Source of the DNA: Flavobacteriaceae bacterium
GTDB taxonomy: Bacteria > Bacteroidota > Bacteroidia > Flavobacteriales > Flavobacteriaceae
Direction of reading: 5' to 3'
Length of the DNA: 64,000 nucleotides
Assembly: GCA_947456955.1 (NCBI GenBank)
Contig: CANGTQ010000003.1
Coordinates: 62,001 to 126,000 of the forward strand
In this document: positions 8,248 to 17,309 of the stretch, in pieces
Position numbering within the stretch: position 1 is the first letter of the stretch
Layout of the letters: each line of letters starts with the position of its first letter
Position numbers and translations under genes: made by a program
Notes under the pieces: model-generated
Database searches by the model: none
The model's input: only the letters and a program-made list of their open reading frames with translations
What the model was told of the DNA's origin: nothing

Positions 8248-9771
8248 TTATCTATTCTCAACTTCTAAATTAACCCCTTCAACATGGTCATTATGCATTC
8301 TTTTTTCAAGCCAAGAACTTAAGACAAATAATATAGCCGCGGCAGTTCCGGACATAATAATAAATAACACAAAAAACTCATAAAGGTTTGTGATTTCAAA
8401 TCCCAAAAAGTGAGTTGAACCACCAGTTCCGTCTTCGCCACCAGGTATTAAAGCACTCAATGTTCCGGCAAATTTATTAGCCGCTGCATTTGCTAAAAAC
8501 CATGTTCCCATCATTAAAGAAGACAAACGTAATGGTGCTAATTTAGAAACCATTGATAATCCGATTGGCGATAAGCATAATTCACCGATTGTATGAATCA
8601 CATATAAACCAATTAACCACCACATTGACACCTTATCGCCTAGACCTAAACCTTTTACAGCTATTGCTATTACAACATATCCCATTGCTACTAACCCTAA
8701 TCCAATTGCCATTTTTTTAGGTGATGATGGCTCTAATTTTCTTGCATATAAAAATCCCCAAACAATAGTCATAATTGGTGCCAATGCAATAACTGCTAAT
8801 GGATTTACCGATTGAAAATAAGACGCCGGCATTTCCCAACCAAAAAGTGTTCTTTCTGTTTGTCTATCAGCAAATAAGGTCAAAGAAGCTCCTGCTTGTT
8901 CAAATGCTCCCCAAAAGAAAATAACGAAAAAAGCCAAGATAAAAATTACGGTTATTCTTTGCGTTTCAATTTTAGACAAACTTTTATCGCTGAATATCAT
9001 TATCGGCATAGCCACCATCGAACCATAAATAAAGTAACTAATAACATCTACATCGCTACCAACAATTTGTTTGAAATTTAACATAAAGAAGATTATTGCA
9101 ATTGATCCTACAATCATCCCAATGCTTTGTACATCTAATTTTTTTACTGGTAAACCAATGTGTTTTCCTTCTTCAGAAATCAAGTATTTTTTTTGACCTA
9201 GAACAAAAGCAACAAGACCAATTAACATTCCGACTCCAGCTGCTAAAAATCCCCATTTAAAATCCATAGAACCACAAACTAAAGGCGAGAAGAATGCTCC
9301 AAGATTTATTCCCATATAGAAAATGGTAAAGGCGCTATCAATTCTTCTGTCATTGGCAGGATACAATTGTCCAACCATGGTTGAGATATTTGGTTTAAAA
9401 AAACCATTCCCGATAATGATAGCTGTTAATCCCATCCACATTAATGAAACACCTCCATTAGCTCCGGCAGAAGCACTGAAAAACATAAAAAACTGACCAA
9501 TTGCCATTAGCAATCCGCCTATTACAATACTTCTTCTGTTTCCCAAATATTTATCACATAAATAACCTCCTAAAAGTGGTGTTAAATAGACTAAACCGGT
9601 GTAACTTCCATAAATTTCAGATGCGTCTGCATCTTTCATTAATAGTACTTTTGTCATAAATAGGATGAAAATGGCTCTCATTCCATAATAACTAAATCGT
9701 TCCCACATTTCGGTGAAGAAAAGGAAGTATAATCCTTTTGGATGTCCTGTTTTTACTCTAGTTTCATTCAT
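8248..9771 (-). CDS. POT family peptide MFS transporter (copy 3)
   Basis: Third POT paralogue, 507 residues, closest in layout to copy 1. It has the intact signature TEMWERFSYYGMRAIF, GNGFFKPNISTMVGQLY, TIFYMGINLGAFFSP and ELCLSPIGLSMVSKLAP, with about 14 hydrophobic segments. It lies 26 bases downstream of the dipeptidyl-peptidase gene on the same strand, so the peptidase and this transporter are likely one transcript that stops at the hairpin at 8193-8218. Proton-coupled uptake of peptides released by the peptidase is the inferred role. Confidence 0.95.
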   Translation of the reverse strand: MNETRVKTGHPKGLYFLFFTEMWERFSYYGMRAIFILFMTKVLLMKDADASEIYGSYTGLVYLTPLLGGYLCDKYLGNRRSIVIGGLLMAIGQFFMFFSASAGANGGVSLMWMGLTAIIIGNGFFKPNISTMVGQLYPANDRRIDSAFTIFYMGINLGAFFSPLVCGSMDFKWGFLAAGVGMLIGLVAFVLGQKKYLISEEGKHIGLPVKKLDVQSIGMIVGSIAIIFFMLNFKQIVGSDVDVISYFIYGSMVAMPIMIFSDKSLSKIETQRITVIFILAFFVIFFWGAFEQAGASLTLFADRQTERTLFGWEMPASYFQSVNPLAVIALAPIMTIVWGFLYARKLEPSSPKKMAIGLGLVAMGYVVIAIAVKGLGLGDKVSMWWLIGLYVIHTIGELCLSPIGLSMVSKLAPLRLSSLMMGTWFLANAAANKFAGTLSALIPGGEDGTGGSTHFLGFEITNLYEFFVLFIIMSGTAAAILFVLSSWLEKRMHNDHVEGVNLEVENR

Positions 9772-9797
9772 AATAAGTTGTTTTGGTTATTGGTTAA

Positions 9798-11966
9798 TTA
9801 TAATTTTTCTTTAATAAAATTTGTCATTTTGTTATACAATTGAATTCTAGTTTTTCCTCCGTAAATGCCATGATTTTTATCAGGATAAATAGCCCATTCA
9901 AATTGCTTGTTGGCTTGAACCAATGCTTCTACCATTTGCATGGTGTTTTGTACATGTACATTGTCGTCAGCACTTCCGTGAATTAATAAAAAGTTGCCTT
10001 TTAGTTTTGAAACAAAATTTATTGGCGAATTGTCATCATAACCACTCGCATTTTCTTGAGGCGTTTGTAAATAACGCTCTGTATAAATGCTATCGTAAAA
10101 ACGCCAGTTGGTTACAGGTGCTACAGCTATTGCCATTTTGAAAACTTCGGCACCTTTAAACAAACAATTACTCGACATGAATCCGCCATACGACCAGCCA
10201 AATATACCAATTCTAGATTTATCTACATAGGTATAATTTCCTATCACATTTGCAGCATCTATTTGATCTTCTACTTCTAATTTTCCGAGTTGTTTTTGGG
10301 TTACTTTTTTGAAAGCTGCACCTTTAAAACCAGTTCCTCTTCCATCTACACAAACCGTGATATACCCTAGTTGTGAAAGCATCATAAACCAATAGTCGTT
10401 TGCGGTATTCCATTTATTATCGACTTGTTGCGAACCAGGACCTGAATATTGATACATAAAAACTGGGTATTTTTTGTTAGCATCAAAGTCTTTTGGTTTT
10501 ATCATCCAAGCATTTAATTTATTTCCTTTTTCGGTGGTGACTTCAAAAAATTCTTTGACCGGAAGATTGTATTTTATTAACTTTTCGGCTAATGCTTTAT
10601 TGTCAATAATGGATTGAATTTGTTTTCCATCTTTAGCATTATTAAGGGTATACACTGTTGGTTGTGTGGTACTAGAATAGGTATTGATGAAATATTGGAA
10701 ATTGGGACTAAAAGTAGCTGAGTTGGTTCCAATTTGAGATGATAATTTTACTTTATTTTTTCCATCCAACCCTATTCTGTATACATCTCTAATTGTAGAA
10801 CCATTTTCTACCGATTGATAGAAAACTGTTTTTGTCTTTTCGTCCAAACCATAATAAGCGGTAACTTCCCAATTGCCTTTTGTGACTTGATTTTTCAACT
10901 TCCCTGTTTTATCATATACATAAATATGATTAAAACCATCTTTTTCAGATGTCCAAATAAAACTGTTATCCTTTAAGAATGTTAAATTATCGGTAACATC
11001 AATGTAAGCTTTATCTTTTTCGTTTAACACTACTTTTGAAGTTACGGTAGTACCATCAATAAAAAGCAAATCCAAATTGTCTTGATGTCTATTTAATACT
11101 TGCGCACAAAGAACGTTAGTATCATTGGTCCATTTCATTCGTGCGATATAAAAATCATTATAGTTTCCTAAATTAACTTCTTTAGAACTACCCGTATTTA
11201 CATCATAAACAAACAAAGAAACTTCAGAATTCTTTTCGCCTGCTTTTGGATATTTAAACGTTTCCATTTTTGGATATAATTCTTTTTGAAAAATAGTCAT
11301 CGAAAACTCGGGTACTTGACTTTCATCAAAACGGATGTAGGCCAATTTTTTACTGTCTGCACTCCAATCATAAGCTCTAACAAAAGCAAATTCTTCTTCA
11401 TAAACCCAATCGGTAATACCATTTATGACATTATTCTTTTTACCATCGGTGGTAACTTGGGTAATTTTTTCTGAAGCAATATCATATATAAAAAGATTGT
11501 TTTCTTTGGCAAAACCTATTTTTAAACCATCTGGGGAAAAGGTTGGCTCCTGCAATTGGGATGCTATTTTTGTCAATTTTTTAGAAGCCAAATTATAAAG
11601 AAAATAATCAGCTGTAAAAGAATGACGGAATATTGTATTGGTATTATTAGCAATTAATAGTTGCTTTTCATCTTTACTGAAAACAAAACTATCAATACCA
11701 TCAGCAAGTTCAGGGAAATTTTTAGTATCAACAATAGTGTTTATCTTCTGAAGTGTTGCAAAATCATATAAATCAAGTTGCATACTTCTTGAACTCCTAT
11801 CAAAGTTGAGGACAGTATATTGATTACTGTTTTTCATGGCGAATAGTTCGTCCATGGTCTCTGTTCTAAAGGCACCAGAATAAATTTCTTCTACTGTAAG
11901 TTTTTGTTGGGCTATTAAATTAAAGCCCGATAAAAATAATACTACGAATACTAGTTTTGATTTCAT
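9798..11966 (-). CDS. Dipeptidyl-peptidase IV (S9B family)
   Basis: A secreted or periplasmic serine peptidase that removes N-terminal X-Pro dipeptides. A signal peptide (residues 1-19, ending NLIAQ) is followed by the DPPIV N-terminal beta-propeller (about 40-460) with the substrate-binding double Glu in DWVYEEEFAFVRAYDW, then the S9 catalytic domain (about 480-722). The triad is visible: Ser in GWSYGGFMSS, Asp in HGSADDNVHVQ, His in PDKNHGIYGG. Its 722 residues match the family. It is placed upstream of a POT transporter, linking extracellular proline-containing peptide breakdown to uptake. Confidence 0.96.
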   Translation of the reverse strand: MKSKLVFVVLFLSGFNLIAQQKLTVEEIYSGAFRTETMDELFAMKNSNQYTVLNFDRSSRSMQLDLYDFATLQKINTIVDTKNFPELADGIDSFVFSKDEKQLLIANNTNTIFRHSFTADYFLYNLASKKLTKIASQLQEPTFSPDGLKIGFAKENNLFIYDIASEKITQVTTDGKKNNVINGITDWVYEEEFAFVRAYDWSADSKKLAYIRFDESQVPEFSMTIFQKELYPKMETFKYPKAGEKNSEVSLFVYDVNTGSSKEVNLGNYNDFYIARMKWTNDTNVLCAQVLNRHQDNLDLLFIDGTTVTSKVVLNEKDKAYIDVTDNLTFLKDNSFIWTSEKDGFNHIYVYDKTGKLKNQVTKGNWEVTAYYGLDEKTKTVFYQSVENGSTIRDVYRIGLDGKNKVKLSSQIGTNSATFSPNFQYFINTYSSTTQPTVYTLNNAKDGKQIQSIIDNKALAEKLIKYNLPVKEFFEVTTEKGNKLNAWMIKPKDFDANKKYPVFMYQYSGPGSQQVDNKWNTANDYWFMMLSQLGYITVCVDGRGTGFKGAAFKKVTQKQLGKLEVEDQIDAANVIGNYTYVDKSRIGIFGWSYGGFMSSNCLFKGAEVFKMAIAVAPVTNWRFYDSIYTERYLQTPQENASGYDDNSPINFVSKLKGNFLLIHGSADDNVHVQNTMQMVEALVQANKQFEWAIYPDKNHGIYGGKTRIQLYNKMTNFIKEKL

Positions 11967-12206
11967 TAAAATTGAATTTTAAAAAACGGCCAATTTTAGT
12001 GAAAAAAATATAAATAACAGCACTTTTTTATGTTAAATGCAATTTTATAAAATTACTTGTATTATAGTATTTTAAAAATATTTTTGTTAGGAAGAAAATA
12101 TAATGCCCATTTTTAAAAGTAAATAGGTTGGTAATATCAATTTTATTGTCGGTAAGAGCTTAAATTTTATTTTTTGTAACCGATTAACAAAAGATTTTTT
12201 AGACAA

Positions 12207-13451
12207 TTAAAGGGTTTTATTATTTTTTCGTTCATTCGCCAAGTGAGTTAACTCATAAGTATATGAATCTAAAGTCTCTGTACATTCTTTAATATAACCA
12301 ACAATCTCATATACCTCGTCAACACTATTAGTTGTAATATTTAACAAATTAGAAAGCCCCATAATGTTTGCAACGGAATGTCTAAATTTATGTGAAAGAG
12401 TAAATAATATTTCTTCAAGGTCAATTATATGTTGTTGAAGTGCGAGCGAATGTTTTATCTCTTTTTTTAATAATTCTTCAGCACTTAGCTTGACTTTAGT
12501 TTCCAATTCATTATTAGTATTGATGAGTTCTTTCTCGTAACGCTTTCTTGTCTCTAGGCTATTTAAAATTTTTGAATACATCGTTAGTACTTCATATTCT
12601 TTTTCTGAAATATCACTGTAATGATAAACATAATCAAACCCCACAAAACCGTAACATATATCTTCGTTAAAAATAGGAACTGTAATTAAACTTACGATAG
12701 ATTGTGGAGCGAGTATTTTTTTTACCTCATTGTCGTCATCCAAAGCTTGTACATTTTCTATAATTAACCGCTCACCTTTTTTGTGAGTATTAACCCAATC
12801 AGGAATAAGATTAGTTGGGATGCTTTGAAGATTTTCAATTTCCGCACTAATACCAGAGTTGCACCATTCATGTGTGTTGCTGCACGTTTCATTATCCCAA
12901 TCATAAAGAAATATATAGGACCTGTCAGCGTTGACAAACAAACCAATTAGTTCAAGGGATTCTTGAACTTTATCATAATCGTTAATAAGTGATTTCTCGA
13001 GATATAAAGTAGAGATCTGTAATAATAATTCATAAATGCTGTTTAACCCTTTTAGCTTGTTACTGATTTTGTTTTCAGTTTGCTTTTGATTAGCTTGTTC
13101 AATTGCTTTGTTAACTGTGATATCAAAAACGAAATCACTTATATCTAAAGGCAAATATCCGTAAGAACTTATATTTCTTGCTTTATATAATTCTTTCTCT
13201 GAGGTGTCTTTTGAATATAAAAAGATAATTGGCGTTTGAGAGACAATAATTGTAGAATTAAAAAAATCGTCAAAATTTATTGTAGTGTTTAAGTCAAATA
13301 GTATCAAGTCAAAATTTATACTATCGGTTTTTGAATGCTTGGTTGCATTATAAAATTCTATTTCATAGTTGTTGTCAAGAAATAGCTTTCTAGCTGTGTT
13401 AAAGTGATAAAAGTCACTTCCTACGAAAAACAATTTAATTATTTTGTTCAT
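12207..13451 (-). CDS. Receiver-like / GAF / DHp protein lacking an ATPase domain
   Basis: A signalling protein of unknown partner. From the N-terminus it has a receiver-like domain (about 1-120; NFDLILFDLN carries the candidate phospho-Asp), a GAF domain (about 140-300; ADRSYIFLYDWDNETC, ending near GFVGFDYVYH), a coiled coil (about 305-345) and a DHp-like helix pair with TLSHKFRHSVANIMGLSNLL resembling a histidine-kinase H-box. It ends about 45 residues later, and no HATPase domain follows in any frame. The start is taken as ATG 13451; an in-frame TTG at 13475 lies inside the promoter box. It may serve as a phosphotransfer or dimerisation partner. No kinase gene is adjacent. Confidence 0.75.
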   Translation of the reverse strand: MNKIIKLFFVGSDFYHFNTARKLFLDNNYEIEFYNATKHSKTDSINFDLILFDLNTTINFDDFFNSTIIVSQTPIIFLYSKDTSEKELYKARNISSYGYLPLDISDFVFDITVNKAIEQANQKQTENKISNKLKGLNSIYELLLQISTLYLEKSLINDYDKVQESLELIGLFVNADRSYIFLYDWDNETCSNTHEWCNSGISAEIENLQSIPTNLIPDWVNTHKKGERLIIENVQALDDDNEVKKILAPQSIVSLITVPIFNEDICYGFVGFDYVYHYSDISEKEYEVLTMYSKILNSLETRKRYEKELINTNNELETKVKLSAEELLKKEIKHSLALQQHIIDLEEILFTLSHKFRHSVANIMGLSNLLNITTNSVDEVYEIVGYIKECTETLDSYTYELTHLANERKNNKTL

Positions 13452-13472
13452 GCTTTTTTTTAAAAAGTTAAA

Positions 13473-13503
13473 CAAAAATATAAATATTAATTAGGGTAAT
13501 CAA
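13473..13503 (-). promoter_or_regulatory. Promoter of the GAF/DHp gene
   Basis: On the minus strand: TTG (13503-13501), 20 bases, then TATTTTTG (13480-13473), 21 bases ahead of ATG 13451. This settles the start codon, because the longer reading frame would begin inside the box. Confidence 0.65.
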
Positions 13504-13504
13504 A

Positions 13505-13531
13505 AAAATATTGTATTTAATACAATATTTT
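13505..13531. promoter_or_regulatory. Perfect 27-bp palindrome upstream of the promoter
   Basis: AAAATATTGTATT and AATACAATATTTT are perfect inverted repeats around a single T. The dyad abuts the TTG element of the GAF/DHp promoter, the usual place for an activator or repressor site. Confidence 0.55.
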
Positions 13532-13799
13532 AACAAAATATAAAAAACGAAACGTTTTTGTTATAAAATTCACTCAAAATATAACCCAAATTTTAAGTAA
13601 GTAATAAATCAATTCCAGGATAACAGCCTATCTTTTCAGACCTTTGAAAAAGGTTTTATATTTAGATTATAGTTCCAATTTAAAACGCAACCCAAAATGA
13701 CCAAACCAACAAAATCAGTCAAAGCGTTTTTAAAAAAGTAGCAAATTGCGCCTTTTTCCTTTTGTTGAAATTATGCGGTAAATTACATAGTAAAAGAAA
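13532..13799. other. Non-coding stretch between the palindrome and the tRNA-Phe terminator
   Basis: I see no credible gene here. There is an AAACGTTT dyad near 13551 and a 15-codon reading frame at 13697-13741 without family resemblance. Confidence 0.5.
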
Positions 13800-13833
13800 A
13801 AACCCTTGAAAATCAAAGGATTATCAAGGGTTT
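13800..13833 (-). terminator. Terminator of tRNA-Phe
   Basis: AAACCCTTGA (13800-13809) pairs with TCAAGGGTTT (13824-13833). On the minus strand a T-rich tail (TTTTCTTTT) follows directly. It lies 4 bases past the tRNA 3' end. Confidence 0.8.
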
Positions 13834-13836
13834 AAG

Positions 13837-13909
13837 TGGTACCTCCAGGAATCGAACCAGGGACACATGGATTTTCAGTCCATTGCTCTACCAACTGAGC
13901 TAAGGTACC
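13837..13909 (-). tRNA. tRNA-Phe (anticodon GAA)
   Basis: The minus strand folds as a 73-nt cloverleaf: acceptor GGTACCT/AGGTACC, D-arm GCTCAGTTGGTAGAGC, anticodon arm ATGGACTGAAAATCCAT with GAA, and T-arm CCTGGTTCGATTCCTGG. The discriminator is A. CCA is not encoded, so it must be added enzymatically. Confidence 0.97.
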
Positions 13910-13924
13910 TTTTTAATGCGGGTG

Positions 13925-13954
13925 CAAATATAGGATGATTTTTAATTTATCCAA
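13925..13954 (-). promoter_or_regulatory. Promoter of tRNA-Phe
   Basis: On the minus strand TTG (13954-13952) and TATATTTG (13932-13925) are separated by 19 bases, an exact consensus match, ending 15 bases ahead of the mature tRNA 5' end. Confidence 0.8.
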
Positions 13955-13980
13955 AACAAATACTAAAAAAAAACTATTCG

Positions 13981-13988
13981 TAACTTTG
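13981..13988 (+). promoter_or_regulatory. -7 promoter box for coaX
   Basis: TAACTTTG lies 18 bases before ATG 14007 and inside the longer reading frame from 13935, which argues for the shorter CoaX start. No TTG is seen at 19 bases. Confidence 0.5.
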
Positions 13989-14006
13989 AAGACCAAAAAC
14001 ATTCCC

Positions 14007-14738
14007 ATGCTTTTAACCATTGATGTTGGAAATACTCGAATCAAAGCCGCTGTCTTTGAACAAAATACACTTGTAGAACTTTTTGTTTTTACCCAAGAAA
14101 CTCTTTTAAAAGAAACTGAACATATCCTAAATACCTTTCCAAAAATCAAAAAATTAGTTGTCGCTTCAGTAGGAAATACAGAGAAAGAATTGTTTTTGTC
14201 TTTAGAAGACATAGTCGAAATTCATTTTATAACGCACGAAAGTAAATTCCCATTTACTAATTTATACAGCACTCCAACAACACTAGGAATTGACAGAATG
14301 GTTTTGGCTTCGGGGGCTGTTATACAATTCCCAAATCAAAATCGATTAGTTATCGACACCGGAACATGTATAACATATGACTTTGTTGATGAAAATGACA
14401 ATTATCTCGGCGGCGCTATTTCTCCTGGACTTCGTTTGCGTTATGAAGCATTGCACCATCAAACAGCAAAATTGCCTTTGCTAACAAACAGTTATCCTGA
14501 AAATTTTATTGGTAATTCTACTCAAGAATCAATTCATTCCGGAGTAATCAATGGTGTTCTTTTGGAAATTGATGGATTTATTGAACTTTACAAAACCCAA
14601 TACCCTAAATTTATCATAATTTTAACGGGTGGCGACACAGAATTTTTGGCTATGCGATTAAAAAATACCATATTTGCCAATTCAAATTTCCTGTTAGAAA
14701 GTTTGAACCAAACATTTCAATACAATCAAAATGATTAA
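14007..14738 (+). CDS. coaX: Type III pantothenate kinase
   Basis: CoaX phosphorylates pantothenate in the first step of coenzyme A synthesis. The ASKHA-fold phosphate loop is visible at the N-terminus as LLTIDVGNTRIKAAVF. TLGIDRMVLASGA and the catalytic VIDTGTCITYDFVD follow, then GGAISPGLRLRYEAL and the adenosine-binding ILTGGDTEFL near the end. The start is placed at ATG 14007 (243 residues), because the family begins directly at LLTIDVGN and a -7 box lies in the longer frame starting at 13935. The stop overlaps the next gene by 8 bases. It heads an envelope-biogenesis cluster that includes lptC. Confidence 0.95.
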   Translation: MLLTIDVGNTRIKAAVFEQNTLVELFVFTQETLLKETEHILNTFPKIKKLVVASVGNTEKELFLSLEDIVEIHFITHESKFPFTNLYSTPTTLGIDRMVLASGAVIQFPNQNRLVIDTGTCITYDFVDENDNYLGGAISPGLRLRYEALHHQTAKLPLLTNSYPENFIGNSTQESIHSGVINGVLLEIDGFIELYKTQYPKFIIILTGGDTEFLAMRLKNTIFANSNFLLESLNQTFQYNQND

Positions 14739-15999
14739 AAAAATTATAGTAAGCATCTGTTTACTTTTTTCATTGGCAATTTTTGCTCAAGAAAGCACAT
14801 CTTCCCCTTATTCTATTTACGGAATCGGCGATATTAAATTCAAAGGATCTGTCGAAAATCGTTCCATGGGAAGCATCTCTGTTCTTCCTGACAGTATTCA
14901 TATAAACATTCAAAATCCGGCACAATTGGCGTGTTTAAAACTTACAGGACTTGCTCTTGGCGGAACATACGCTAATACAAAATCTAAAACAGAAACTCAA
15001 GAAGCAAAAGCGCGAAGAACATCTTTAGATTATATGATAGTCGGGATTCCGGTTGGTAAAGTTGGAATCGGATTTGGACTTATTCCTTATTCTTCAGTTG
15101 GATATAAAATAGGAAGAACAGCCTATGTTACCAACAACAATAATGACACTATTAGAAGTATTATTTCAAGAAACAACGGAATTGGTGGGGTTAACAAAGT
15201 TTTTTTAGGTTTTGGATACCGTCTTACTAAAAATATAAATATTGGTGGTGATTTACAATATAATTTTGGAACCATAGAAACGAATAGTTTACAATATCAA
15301 ACGGATTTGCAATATGGCTCAAGAGAAAACAATGTTTCTGATTTGCGAGGCGTTAATTTTGATTTAGGTATAACCTATCAGACAAAAGTAAACTCAAAAT
15401 ATTCTTTCTTCAGTAGTTTGGCTTACACGCCAGAAGCGGTATTAACCTCAGGTAATACTCGTAATATAGAGATTGTGTTGGTTACGAGTTCAAGCGTTAG
15501 ACCAGTCGAAACACAAAACATTGGAGTTGCGGATACCAAAATAAAACTTCCGTCAAAATTAAGTTTCGGTTCCGGTTTTGGGCAAGTAAAAAAATGGTTG
15601 GTCGGCGGAGAAATTTCTTTTATACAAAACAGTGTGATGTCTAATCGTTTTACTGATATTAATGGTGCTACTTTTGAAAATTCTGTTCGTTATAGTCTGG
15701 GTGGATTTTTTATACCTAATTACAATTCCTACTCCAGTTATTACAAGAGAATTGTTTACCGTGGTGGTGTGCGTTATGAAAATACAGGTTTAGTTATACA
15801 AGATAAATCGATTACTGATTTTGCTGCCAATATTGGTTTAGGAATGCCATTAGGAGGTACTTTTACCAACATTAATATTGGACTTGAAATTGGTAGAAGA
15901 GGTACAAAATATTACAACTTGGTAGAAGAAAATTATATTAACTTAAGTGTTGGTTTATCATTAAGCGATAAATGGTTTGTGAAACGTAAATTCGACTAA
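14731..15999 (+). CDS. Outer-membrane beta-barrel protein, function unknown
   Basis: A 422-residue exported protein with a signal peptide (residues 1-19, ending IFAQ). The mature protein starts ESTSSPYSIYGIGD, alternates polar and hydrophobic residues and is rich in Gly and aromatic residues, ending in an amphipathic strand with a terminal aromatic region (YINLSVGLSLSDKWFVKRKFD). Segments such as DYMIVGIPVGKVGIGFGLIP and LGFGYRLTKNINIGGDL look like adjacent barrel strands of the FadL/PorV-like type. It overlaps coaX by 8 bases and is followed by a TPR gene and lptC. I do not recognise a specific function; a role in envelope assembly is only suggested by context. Confidence 0.75.
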   Translation: MIKKIIVSICLLFSLAIFAQESTSSPYSIYGIGDIKFKGSVENRSMGSISVLPDSIHINIQNPAQLACLKLTGLALGGTYANTKSKTETQEAKARRTSLDYMIVGIPVGKVGIGFGLIPYSSVGYKIGRTAYVTNNNNDTIRSIISRNNGIGGVNKVFLGFGYRLTKNINIGGDLQYNFGTIETNSLQYQTDLQYGSRENNVSDLRGVNFDLGITYQTKVNSKYSFFSSLAYTPEAVLTSGNTRNIEIVLVTSSSVRPVETQNIGVADTKIKLPSKLSFGSGFGQVKKWLVGGEISFIQNSVMSNRFTDINGATFENSVRYSLGGFFIPNYNSYSSYYKRIVYRGGVRYENTGLVIQDKSITDFAANIGLGMPLGGTFTNINIGLEIGRRGTKYYNLVEENYINLSVGLSLSDKWFVKRKFD

Positions 16000-16010
16000 A
16001 ATTTATAATT

Positions 16011-17309
16011 ATGAAGGCAATTATTTTTATACTTGGCGTTATGTTTATTACAAATAGCAATGCTCAAAAATTTGATTGCCCTTCTAAAATGACGGAATAT
16101 CAAGACCTTTTTAAGGCAAAAAAAATTGCTGAATCATTCGATACTTGGACTGCCGTCAGCAAAAATTGTCCAAAAGAAAACGAAGCGGTTTATAAGGATG
16201 GAATTGAAATTATCCAATACAAAATTGATAATGCAGCTTCTGCAGAAGAAAAAGAAAAGTTAGTTCGTGATGTCTTAAAATTGTATGACCAATACAATAT
16301 CTACTTTCCTTTAACAACTACGGATTTTGAAGTGAATAAAGCCATGACTTTGGTTGCTAATAAAATTGATGCCAAAGAAGAAATTTTTACTTTACTAGAT
16401 CGTGGGTTTACCAAAGCATCTAATAAAGTTGACGATGCCAATGCAATCTATACGTATTTCAGTATGTATTGTGAAAAGTTCAACAATGGCGATAAATCAA
16501 TAACGTCCAATTTAGTTTTAGAAAAATACACTTTGGTTAATTCCTTGCTTAACCAATTGCAAGCAGCAAAACCGGATTCGAACGAGAGTGAACAGGCAAA
16601 GCAAAACAGCGATTATAAAACGGCTCAAACAGCCATTAATAAATTGATAAAAGATTTGGCTACCTGTGAAAATTTAGATGCTTTTTACACTAAAAATTAT
16701 ACTGAAAATCAAGAAAATGGCGATTGGATAACTTCAGCATTACTAAGTCTTTCAGGTAAATGCACTGCAAAACCAATCTTCAACACTTTGGCAGAAAAAC
16801 TTTATGCAATGAAGGTCACGGCTCAATCAGCTAATTTCATGGCATTGGCAAACCTTCAACAAAGAAAGTTCCCTGATGCAATTAAATTTTATAATGAATC
16901 TGCCGAATTACAAACAAATCCAATAGAAAAAGCCAAAATATATTACACACTTGCAACCGGTTTATTGGCTAACGATTTACCAAAATCAAAAGAATACTTA
17001 AAAAAAGCTTTGTCTTCTGATCCAAAAATGGGGAAAGCGTATTTGTTTTTAGCGCAACTTTATTCAAACAGTGCTAACGATTGCGGCAAAACTGATTTTG
17101 AAAAGAAAGCTGTTTATTACTTAGCAATTCAAACTGCTCAAAAAGCCGGAGTTGCAGAACCAAGATTAAAACCAACAGCTGATAAAGCAGCTAAAGATTA
17201 CGAAGCTAAATCGCTTACTGCTGACGAAATTTCCAAAGCAAAAATGAATGGTAAATTAGTTACCATTGGATGTTGGATTAATGAAACTATTACTTTCCCT
17301 GCAAAATAA
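16011..17309 (+). CDS. Exported TPR-repeat protein
   Basis: A 432-residue periplasmic protein with a signal peptide (1-18, ending TNSNAQ). The mature protein is helical and carries tetratricopeptide-like repeats, clearest in the C-terminal half (ANLQQRKFPDAIKFYNESAEL, then KIYYTLATGLLANDLPKSKEYLKKAL, then MGKAYLFLAQLY). Four or more Cys residues are spread along the chain (DCPSKM, KNCPKE, DCGKTD, IGCWIN), suggesting disulfides. It follows the barrel gene by 11 bases and overlaps lptC by one base. A scaffolding role in envelope assembly is plausible but unproved. Confidence 0.8.
   Translation: MKAIIFILGVMFITNSNAQKFDCPSKMTEYQDLFKAKKIAESFDTWTAVSKNCPKENEAVYKDGIEIIQYKIDNAASAEEKEKLVRDVLKLYDQYNIYFPLTTTDFEVNKAMTLVANKIDAKEEIFTLLDRGFTKASNKVDDANAIYTYFSMYCEKFNNGDKSITSNLVLEKYTLVNSLLNQLQAAKPDSNESEQAKQNSDYKTAQTAINKLIKDLATCENLDAFYTKNYTENQENGDWITSALLSLSGKCTAKPIFNTLAEKLYAMKVTAQSANFMALANLQQRKFPDAIKFYNESAELQTNPIEKAKIYYTLATGLLANDLPKSKEYLKKALSSDPKMGKAYLFLAQLYSNSANDCGKTDFEKKAVYYLAIQTAQKAGVAEPRLKPTADKAAKDYEAKSLTADEISKAKMNGKLVTIGCWINETITFPAK

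Noticed and set aside
13452-13475. N-terminal extension of the GAF/DHp protein from TTG 13475
   Set aside because: The TTG lies inside the TATTTTTG promoter box, and ATG 13451 is at the right distance.
13697-13741. 15-codon reading frame (MTKPTKSVKAFLKK)
   Set aside because: No promoter, no recognisable family and no partner; a chance reading frame in an AT-rich gap is more likely.
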